NCBI GenBank assembly: GCA_029974875.1
Contig: JARKQP010000052.1
Location: 1 to 19,590 of the forward strand
Length of the DNA: 19,590 bases
Reading direction: 5' to 3'
Source of the DNA: Mobilitalea sp.
Lineage (GTDB): Bacteria; Bacillota_A; Clostridia; Lachnospirales; Lachnospiraceae
In this document: in pieces, positions 13,981 through 19,590 of the stretch
How the letters are laid out: each line of letters opens with the position of its first letter
How positions within the stretch are numbered: the stretch's first letter is position 1
Position numbers and translations under genes: made by a program
The notes under the pieces: model-generated
Seen by the model: only the letters and a program-made list of their open reading frames with translations
Databases searched by the model: none
Told to the model about the DNA's origin: nothing

Positions 13981-14780
13981 TTTTCGCTGAGGGCCACAGC
14001 TTTCCCATAGCAGGCATCTGTAGCCTTCATTACCGCATTGCGCAGGCCATACTCCTCCAAGGCTTTAACCGCAGCAATTGTCGTACCTCCCGGAGAGCAT
14101 ACATTATCCTTTAATTTTCCCGGGTGTTCCCCTGTTTCAAGAACCATTGCCGCGGCCCCAAGCACGGTCTGGGCCGCCAGGGTATAGGCCTTGTCCCTGG
14201 GAAGTCCGTAGCTGACTACGCTGTCTGCCAAGGCCTCAATAAACATATACACATAGGCCGGTGAGCTGCCGTTTGCACAGATCACCGCATTCATCAGCTT
14301 CTCATCAAATACCTCGTATTTCCCAAAGGAACAAAAGAACTGGTCGATAACGGCATGCTCTTCGTCACTGAACGCATCCTGGGAAAAGCTGATTCCCGTC
14401 ATGCCTTTATTTACTAAAGCGGGCGTATTCGGCATAGCCCGGACAATCCTTACGGCTTCAAAAATGCTGTCCTTCAGAAACTCAATTGTAATACCTGCGG
14501 CAATTGATATTACTACATGCTCCCCAGTCACATGTTTTTTAATCTGGTCCAGTACCTGGGGGAAGAACTGGGGCTTTACTGCCAGCACCAGATATTTGCA
14601 CTGCTTTACAACTGCAATATTGTCCTCTGCAAATTCTATCCCTGTATCATTCTTCACGAACTGGTTTCTTGCGGGACTGGCATCCGTATACACTACCTCC
14701 TGGCTTCCAAAGGTGCTTACCGCTGCCTTAAACAATGGATAACCCATGTTCCCTACTCCAATAAATCCAAACATCGCCAT
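13974..14780 (-). CDS. proC: Pyrroline-5-carboxylate reductase
   Basis: ProC reduces pyrroline-5-carboxylate to proline, the last step of proline synthesis. The 268-residue protein has the Rossmann start MFGFIGVGNMGYPL, VVYTDASP after the second strand, KYLVLAVKPQFFPQVL, VVISIAAGITIEFL, VRIVRAMPNTPALV, the dimerisation domain with ANGSSPAYVYMFIEALAD, and the signature VCSPGGTTIAAVKALEE near the C-terminus. The ATG has AAGGA 8 nt upstream. It appears to be a single-gene unit with a promoter about 190 bp upstream. Its final codons (GAA AAA AAA TAG) form the edge of the tandem array, so the 3' end may have changed by repeat expansion. Confidence 0.95.
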   Translation of the reverse strand: MAMFGFIGVGNMGYPLFKAAVSTFGSQEVVYTDASPARNQFVKNDTGIEFAEDNIAVVKQCKYLVLAVKPQFFPQVLDQIKKHVTGEHVVISIAAGITIEFLKDSIFEAVRIVRAMPNTPALVNKGMTGISFSQDAFSDEEHAVIDQFFCSFGKYEVFDEKLMNAVICANGSSPAYVYMFIEALADSVVSYGLPRDKAYTLAAQTVLGAAAMVLETGEHPGKLKDNVCSPGGTTIAAVKALEEYGLRNAVMKATDACYGKAVALSEKK

Positions 14781-14953
14781 AATTAAAATCCTTCTTTCTC
14801 ATTTTTATCTGCTGCCTAATTGCTTTTTAATGAAGCGTTTAACATTATTGATCCAACAAAATCAAGCTACATCTTTATGTTATTCTATCATGTAAAAACC
14901 ACATGGTATGGCACTTCGGGCCAGGGATGTGCACTACGCTCCGCTCCGGCGCC

Positions 14954-15002
14954 ATGATATAATATCTGTCGATATTATATCATAGGATGTAAAAAATTTC
15001 AC
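14954..15002 (-). promoter_or_regulatory. proC promoter with overlapping palindrome
   Basis: On the minus strand, GTGAAA (14997-15002), 17 nt, then TATAAT (14974-14979) with an upstream TG making an extended -10. The -10 lies in a perfect 13-bp inverted repeat, ATGATATAATATC and its complement with TGTC between (14954-14983), so the start of transcription falls in the palindrome centre. The remaining 175 bp down to proC show no gene. Confidence 0.5.
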
Positions 15003-15053
15003 GCATTACTATTTTTTTTAAAATCACAAACAAAGGAGGGGGTATATAAATAA

Positions 15054-15092
15054 CAGGCAGTATTTTTACACAATGATGTAAAATACTGCCTG
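15054..15092 (-). terminator. Likely terminator of the aminotransferase gene
   Basis: A long hairpin (CAGGCAGTATTTTTACA, 6-nt loop, and its complement with one base missing), followed on the minus strand by TTATTTATATA. It is about 110 bp after the aminotransferase stop. Confidence 0.55.
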
Positions 15093-15107
15093 ACTTCTTT
15101 GGCAAGG

Positions 15108-15148
15108 ATTCATGATAAACAAAGATTTCTCATTTGTTTATCATGAAT
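15108..15148. repeat. Perfect 16-bp inverted repeat
   Basis: ATTCATGATAAACAAA (15108-15123), 9-nt loop, and its exact complement (15133-15148). It is AT-rich and has no T-run tail. It lies between the aminotransferase stop and the terminator hairpin, so it would be in the 3' untranslated region. Confidence 0.75.
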
Positions 15149-15168
15149 TTACAGAAATACTCATAAGA

Positions 15169-15183
15169 GCCTGTGTCACAGGC
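15169..15183. repeat. Short GC-rich palindrome
   Basis: GCCTGTG-T-CACAGGC, 20 bp after the aminotransferase stop. It could form a short RNA hairpin, but its tail (TCTTATGAG on the minus strand) is a poor terminator. Confidence 0.5.
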
Positions 15184-15203
15184 CTTTATTAAGCATGTTG
15201 TCA

Positions 15204-16400
15204 TTATACTATTTTCTCGATTAATGCCTCAATACGGTCCAGACCCTTTGTAATCTGTTCCGTGGAAATTGCATAAGAGAGGCGGATATGACCCGGTGCG
15301 CCAAAATCCCCACAGGGAATAACTGCTACATTATAATCCTCAATTAATATCTTCGCCAGAGTATTAGCATCACCGATTTTGCTGCCATTGTATTCCTTGT
15401 CGTACATCTGGCTCACATCAACAAAGGTATAGAATGCTCCCTGGGGCTTAAGTGAAGAGACTAATTTCATGTTTGAAATCCTCTCATGCATGTACTCACG
15501 CCTCTTATTGAATTCTGTATGCATTTTGTATACGGAATCCTGGGGTCCGGTCAGGGCTTCCAGGGCTGCCTTCTGTGCAATTGAGTTCGGGTTGGAGGTC
15601 TGGTGGCTTTGGACACTGGCCATCAGGCTTGCGATTTCCTTGGAGGAACCGGTAAAGCCAATTCTCCAGCCTGTCATGGAATAGCTCTTGGCTACACCGC
15701 TGCAGGTAATGGTCCTTTTATAAATCTCTTCATTGAAGGAGGCAATACTGATGGCTTCTCCTTCATAAATCAAGTTCTCATACATTTCGTCGGAAACAAC
15801 ATAGAAGTCCTTTCTTACGGCAACCTCGGCAATTGCTTCTAATTCCTCCCGTGTATAAATCATACCGGAGGGGTTACTGGGGGAGTTAAGGATCAGTGCC
15901 TTTGTCTTGTCTGTACAGGCTGCCTCAATCTGTGCTGCAGTCACCTTATAATTATTCGCTTTCTCTCCCTTTACGAATACAGGCACACCGTCTGCCAGCT
16001 TAACAATCTCAGGATAGCTTAACCAGTAAGGGGCCAGAATAATTACCTCATCCCCGGGATTGCAGATTGCTTCAAAAACATTGGTCAGGGAATGCTTTCC
16101 TCCATTACTTACCACAATCTGGTTCGGTTCGTATTTGATGTGGTTAAAATTCCAAAACTTCTCACAGACTGCTTTCCTAAGCTCCAGGGTTCCTTCCGCC
16201 GGAGTGTACTTTGTAAACCCGTCATGGATTGCCTTAATTGCAGCTTCACAGATATTGTCAGGAGTATTAAAATCCGGTTCCCCCGCACCAAATCCTACAA
16301 CGTCAATTCCTTTGCCCATTAATTCCTTTGCTTTTGCTGTGATCGCTAATGTTGATGAAGGTTTTACTGCCTGTGCCTTCTTTGATAATGTTAACGCCAT
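15204..16400 (-). CDS. aspB: Aspartate aminotransferase, AspB-type (class I PLP aminotransferase)
   Basis: The enzyme transfers the amino group between aspartate and 2-oxoglutarate, or related pairs. At 398 residues it matches the Bacillus/Thermus AspB group: SSTLAITAKAKELMGKGIDV, FGAGEPDFNTP, YTPAEGTLELRKAV, NSPSNPSG (N176), SDEMYENLIY (D204, Y207), SGVAKSYSMTGWRIG with PLP lysine K238, and the carboxylate-binding R373 in GHIRLSYA. The ATG follows AAGGA by about 10 nt. It has its own promoter about 90 bp upstream and its own terminator, so it is a single-gene unit. Aromatic or prephenate/aspartate specificity cannot be excluded; some relatives transaminate prephenate. Confidence 0.93.
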   Translation of the reverse strand: MALTLSKKAQAVKPSSTLAITAKAKELMGKGIDVVGFGAGEPDFNTPDNICEAAIKAIHDGFTKYTPAEGTLELRKAVCEKFWNFNHIKYEPNQIVVSNGGKHSLTNVFEAICNPGDEVIILAPYWLSYPEIVKLADGVPVFVKGEKANNYKVTAAQIEAACTDKTKALILNSPSNPSGMIYTREELEAIAEVAVRKDFYVVSDEMYENLIYEGEAISIASFNEEIYKRTITCSGVAKSYSMTGWRIGFTGSSKEIASLMASVQSHQTSNPNSIAQKAALEALTGPQDSVYKMHTEFNKRREYMHERISNMKLVSSLKPQGAFYTFVDVSQMYDKEYNGSKIGDANTLAKILIEDYNVAVIPCGDFGAPGHIRLSYAISTEQITKGLDRIEALIEKIV

Positions 16401-16439
16401 ACTTGCACCATCCTTTTACTTAATTAAATATAGTTTCTA

Positions 16440-16460
16440 AAATAGTTTTCTTAACTATTT
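16440..16460 (-). promoter_or_regulatory. Small leader hairpin before the aminotransferase gene
   Basis: AAATAGTT and AACTATTT form an 8-bp AT-rich stem with a 5-nt loop in the expected leader, 40 bp before the start codon. Its role is unknown; it may only be a weak mRNA structure. Confidence 0.35.
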
Positions 16461-16487
16461 AAAGTTTTCATGTTTTAAATCTTTTCC

Positions 16488-16516
16488 ATTGTAATATATA
16501 AATTCCAAATATGCAA
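16488..16516 (-). promoter_or_regulatory. Promoter of the aminotransferase gene
   Basis: On the minus strand, TTGCAT (16511-16516), exactly 17 nt, TACAAT (16488-16493). Transcription would start near 16481, about 80 nt before the gene. Confidence 0.65.
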
Positions 16517-16794
16517 GGAAAATTTATAAAAAATCTAAAAATGTATTTTCTGTCACTTTCATTTGTCCGTCCACCATGGAATTGTTGTGCACTTTTACTA
16601 ATAATTTAATTTAACTAAGGCTGTGATGCAACCTTTTTTGACTTTATATTTTAATGTGTCCCGGCAGCCGAATGCTTTCTTCTAACTATTCTATGATTAT
16701 TTTCGGATTAAGTCGGCTTTATACCACTTACATTTTGCATCAGCTTCAACCTTTATCAGCTTAAACGCCTTATTTTGGCATGTTTTTGACACAC
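16517..16794. other. Intergenic stretch without a recognisable gene
   Basis: 278 bp of AT-rich DNA between the aminotransferase promoter and the RNase Y terminator. Short frames on both strands are broken by stops, there is no clear Shine-Dalgarno site with a start, and no RNA family was recognised. A small RNA cannot be excluded. Confidence 0.5.
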
Positions 16795-16830
16795 AAAAAG
16801 ACCTTGTAAACTTTCGTCTACAAGGTCTTT
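16795..16830 (-). terminator. Terminator of the RNase Y gene
   Basis: A perfect 12-bp stem, AAAGACCTTGTA (16797-16808) and its complement (16819-16830), 10-nt loop, followed on the minus strand by TTTTTGTG. It lies about 25 bp after the rny stop. Confidence 0.8.
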
Positions 16831-16853
16831 GTTTTCATCGTCGTCATCAGGAA

Positions 16854-18410
16854 TTATTTCGCGTAATCTGTTACTCTGCTTTCGCGGATTACGTTCACCT
16901 TAATCTGCCCTGGATATTCTAATTCATCCTCAATCTTTTTCGATAAGTCTCTCGCTAACAGGATCATATCAGCATCGTTGATCTGATCAGGGACAACCAT
17001 TACTCTAACTTCCCTGCCTGCTTGGATAGCGAAGGATTTATCTACCCCTTTAAAGCCATTGGTAATATCTTCAAGTTGTTTTAGTCTGTTGGTGTAAGTT
17101 TCCAGCGTCTCACGTCTTGCACCTGGCCTAGCTGCCGAAATGGTATCAGCTGCCTGGACAATACATGCAATCAGGGACTGGAATTCAACATCACCATGAT
17201 GTGCTTCGACGGAATTAATGACAACCGGTGATTCTTTATACTTTCTACATAAATCCACACCAATTTGAACATGAGTTCCTTCCATCTCGTGATCAATAGA
17301 TTTTCCGATGTCATGCAATAAACCGGCACGCTTTGCCAGCCTGACATCCACACCGATTTCACCGGCTAGAAGACCTGATAAAATCGCTACTTCAACGGAA
17401 TGCTTTAAGGCATTCTGTCCATAGCTTGTCCTAAATTTCATCTTACCGAGCAGTTTGACCAGCTCGGGATGAATTCCATGAACTCCAACCTCCAGCGTTG
17501 CTGCTTCACCAGCTTCCCTAATCATAATCTCAACTTCTTTTTGAGCCTTTTCTACCATTTCCTCAATCCTTGCAGGATGGATACGCCCGTCAACGATCAG
17601 CTTTTCAAGCGCAATTCTTGCAACTTCTCTTCTGATCGGGTCAAAGGCCGATAGAATAACCGCTTCCGGTGTATCGTCAATAATCAGATCCACCCCGGTC
17701 ATCGTCTCTAAAGTCCTGATATTACGTCCCTCTCTACCAATGATTCTACCCTTCATCTCATCATTAGGGAGCTGAACAACGGAAATTGTTGTTTCAGCAA
17801 CATGATCCGCAGCACATCTTTGAATTGCAGTAACTACATAATCTTTTGCTTTCTTATCCGCTTCTTCTTTTGCTTTGCTTTCTAAATCCTTTATAAGCAT
17901 CGCAGTTTCATGTTTTACTTCATCTTCAACAGTCTTAATTAGATATTCCTTAGCTTGTTCGGAGGTCAATCCTGAAATCTTTTCCAGTTCCTGCAACTGT
18001 CTCTCGTGGAATTCTTCCACTTCCTGCTTTACTTTATCAAGCTCAGATTCCTTTGCAGTGAGTTTGGATTCTTTCTTTTCCAGTGCTTCAGTTTTTCTGT
18101 CCAGATTCTCTTCCTTTGACAGAACGCGTTTTTCATAGCGTTGTATTTCAGCTCTACGTTCCTTAGTTTCCCGCTCGAATTCATTCTTCGCCTTCAAGGC
18201 TTCTTCTTTAGCTTCAAGCAAGGCCTCGCGCTTCTTAGTTTCAGCTGTCTTTAAGCCTTCATCTATGATTTCTCTTGCCTTTTCTTCTGCATTACCAATC
18301 TTCGCTTCATATACCTTAATGCGATAGGTAATTGCAATCTTCCAGGTAAGAAGAGCAACAACAACCAAGGTTATTAAAACTGCAATCGCAATTTTTATAA
18401 CATCATGCAC
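16854..18410 (-). CDS. rny: Ribonuclease Y
   Basis: RNase Y is a membrane-bound endoribonuclease that starts mRNA decay in Firmicutes. The 518-residue protein has the standard layout: one N-terminal transmembrane helix (about 5-27), a long charged coiled coil (about 30-190), a KH domain with [15 protein letters not shown] (221-235) and a catalytic HD domain with H366-D367 in [13 protein letters not shown], then EAHHGDVEF and [17 protein letters not shown], ending in the conserved [12 protein letters not shown]. It starts at GTG (18408-18410), with GGAGG 7 nt upstream; nearby ATGs are out of frame. The Shine-Dalgarno site lies in a small hairpin. It has its own promoter about 135 bp upstream and a terminator, so it is a single-gene unit downstream of miaB. 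Confidence 0.97.
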   Translation of the reverse strand: MHDVIKIAIAVLITLVVVALLTWKIAITYRIKVYEAKIGNAEEKAREIIDEGLKTAETKKREALLEAKEEALKAKNEFERETKERRAEIQRYEKRVLSKEENLDRKTEALEKKESKLTAKESELDKVKQEVEEFHERQLQELEKISGLTSEQAKEYLIKTVEDEVKHETAMLIKDLESKAKEEADKKAKDYVVTAIQRCAADHVAETTISVVQLPNDEMKGRIIGREGRNIRTLETMTGVDLIIDDTPEAVILSAFDPIRREVARIALEKLIVDGRIHPARIEEMVEKAQKEVEIMIREAGEAATLEVGVHGIHPELVKLLGKMKFRTSYGQNALKHSVEVAILSGLLAGEIGVDVRLAKRAGLLHDIGKSIDHEMEGTHVQIGVDLCRKYKESPVVINSVEAHHGDVEFQSLIACIVQAADTISAARPGARRETLETYTNRLKQLEDITNGFKGVDKSFAIQAGREVRVMVVPDQINDADMILLARDLSKKIEDELEYPGQIKVNVIRESRVTDYAK

Positions 18411-18423
18411 AGGAGCACCTCCT
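18411..18423 (-). promoter_or_regulatory. rny ribosome-binding site within a short palindrome
   Basis: On the minus strand, AGGAG-GTG-CTCCT lies directly before the GTG start. The first half is the Shine-Dalgarno site, and the 5-bp stem could partly hide it. It decides the GTG start. Confidence 0.5.
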
Positions 18424-18542
18424 TATTTAGTTTTCATTGTACAACGAAAGGTGAACCAGATAAGTGTCTCTTATATTCCATCTAGAACTTGTATGCTTTT
18501 CACTTATTTTACATTCACTTGTCATAATAATACAACACATAA

Positions 18543-18571
18543 ATTTTATACTGTTTTTACTAATATGTCAA
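18543..18571 (-). promoter_or_regulatory. rny promoter
   Basis: On the minus strand, a perfect TTGACA (18566-18571), 17 nt, then TAAAAT (18543-18548). The leader is about 125 nt. No gene and no clear miaB terminator were found in the rest of the 304-bp gap, only a weak CCAAAA/TTTTGG hairpin near 18657-18675. Confidence 0.65.
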
Positions 18572-18714
18572 GTATACGAACGAATATTTATCTATTCTGA
18601 CATAAAATAATACCAATATATTGAACAATTTCAGCTTGCCCATACAAGATAAGCCAAAATCACCGGTTTTGGGTTCTTAAGCCCGAGAATTCTGCCTAGG
18701 AATCAGGCCAACTT

Positions 18715-19590
18715 CTATGCCGGGGAAGATAATTTTCCCATATAATAGAAACCCTTACTTTCTTCCAGGCTGACCTCTACAATATTACCGATCAGGCTGG
18801 TATCTCCCGGGAAATGGACCAGCAAATTATTACTCAGCCTTCCGGTTAACAGGGAAGTATCCTGGACATTTACTTCTTCTACCAATACCTTTTGGACCGT
18901 ATGGACATCCTTGCCGGCGGATCTGGCAGAGCTTTGCTGTACCTCCTTTAACAGGCGGTCAAAGCGCTCCATGGCCACAGCCTCCGGTACCTGGTCCTCC
19001 ATGGCTGCCGCAGGCGTTCCTGTACGCTTTGAATAAATGAAGGTAAAGGCACTGTCATAGCCCACCTGTTTTACCACCTCCATGGTTTCAAGGAAATCCT
19101 CCCCGGTTTCCCCCGGAAAGCCCACAATAATATCCGTGGTCAGGGAAATATCCGGCACCGCGGTGCGGATTTTGCGGACCAGTTCCAAATAGCTTTCCTT
19201 GGTATATCTCCGGTTCATCAGCTTTAACAGCCTTGTGCTGCCCGATTGCACCGGAAGGTGGAGATGCTTGCAGATCTTCTTGCTATTTGCCATGACCTCA
19301 ATCAATTCGTCAGATAAATCCTTCGGATGGGAGGTCATAAACCGGATCCGCTCAATCCCTTCAATCTTCTCTATCTCAGTAAGAAGCCCCGCAAAGGTCA
19401 GGGGTGTCTCCAGATTCTTCCCATAGGAGTTGACATTCTGCCCCAGCAGCATGATTTCCACTACCCCATCAGCGGCCAGGGTCTTAATTTCCTCCAAAAT
19501 ATCCTCCGGGTTTCTGCTGCGCTCCCTGCCGCGCACATAGGGCACGATACAGAAGCTGCAGTAATTATTACAGCCAAACATAATATTTAC
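18715..19590 (-). CDS. miaB: tRNA-2-methylthio-N6-dimethylallyladenosine synthase, C-terminal part (5' end outside window)
   Basis: MiaB adds a methylthio group to i6A37 of tRNAs reading U-starting codons, using a radical SAM cluster and a second iron-sulphur cluster. The visible 291 codons start within VNIMFGCNNYCSFCIVPYVRGRE, which holds the radical SAM cysteines (CNNYCSFC). They continue with EIMLLGQNVNSYG, IRFMTSHPKDLSDELI, LHLPVQSGSTRLLKLMNRRYT, DIIVGFPGETGEDF, FTFIYSKRTGTPAA, and a TRAM domain over the last 60 residues (LTGRLSNNLLVHFPGD). The N-terminal UPF0004 domain is beyond the edge. LLGQNVNSYG and SKRTGTPAA favour MiaB over MtaB or RimO. Confidence 0.95.
   Translation of the reverse strand, partial: VNIMFGCNNYCSFCIVPYVRGRERSRNPEDILEEIKTLAADGVVEIMLLGQNVNSYGKNLETPLTFAGLLTEIEKIEGIERIRFMTSHPKDLSDELIEVMANSKKICKHLHLPVQSGSTRLLKLMNRRYTKESYLELVRKIRTAVPDISLTTDIIVGFPGETGEDFLETMEVVKQVGYDSAFTFIYSKRTGTPAAAMEDQVPEAVAMERFDRLLKEVQQSSARSAGKDVHTVQKVLVEEVNVQDTSLLTGRLSNNLLVHFPGDTSLIGNIVEVSLEESKGFYYMGKLSSPA

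Overview
The window reads as ordinary chromosome of an anaerobic, endospore-forming Clostridium-like Firmicute, most likely a Lachnospiraceae member. The reasons are a SpoIIM homologue, a low-GC genome with AT-rich intergenic DNA, strong purine-rich Shine-Dalgarno sites, TTG and GTG starts, ScpA/ScpB, RNase Y, and Ig-like (Big_2) surface proteins. The taxon is an inference from protein style, not from a marker gene. No rRNA, tRNA, CRISPR array, phage or insertion sequence was seen. Every gene is on the minus strand except one DAHP synthase.

Layout from left to right (transcription runs right to left). Positions 1-1313 hold a polyamine operon: speD with its own promoter, then a truncated Orn/Lys/Arg decarboxylase. 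Positions 1413-5025 hold an operon of a membrane-anchored metallophosphoesterase, scpA, scpB and nudC. It starts at a good promoter, has a leader made of short tandem repeats, and ends in a terminator. Positions 5112-8136 hold a cell-wall group: two exported Big_2 proteins flanking a DacF-like D,D-carboxypeptidase. Positions 8162-9831 hold pyrimidine-nucleoside phosphorylase (pdp) with a structured leader. Positions 9996-11172 hold the lone plus-strand gene, a type I DAHP synthase with its own promoter. Positions 11234-13517 hold nudF-spoIIM-xerD. Positions 13561-15002 hold proC, whose stop codon lies at the edge of a 31-32 bp tandem array. Positions 15054-16516 hold an AspB-type aminotransferase. 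Positions 16795-18571 hold RNase Y, and the right edge holds the 3' part of miaB.

From general knowledge of Bacillus-type genomes, the order nudF, spoIIM, xerD, nucleoside phosphorylase, dacF and later scpA-scpB resembles a conserved sporulation and chromosome-segregation neighbourhood. RNase Y near miaB is also familiar. Here aroF sits inside this order and no spoIIA/sigF operon follows dacF.

I found no new multi-gene system. The unusual material is mostly non-coding or at residue level: four unrelated short tandem-repeat arrays (two starting at the stop codon of the gene they follow, one in an operon leader, one inside nudC); a XerD homologue with substitutions at three catalytic positions; a 74-bp nested inverted repeat between spoIIM and xerD; a pdp leader that may hide its ribosome-binding site; and a palindrome over the proC promoter.
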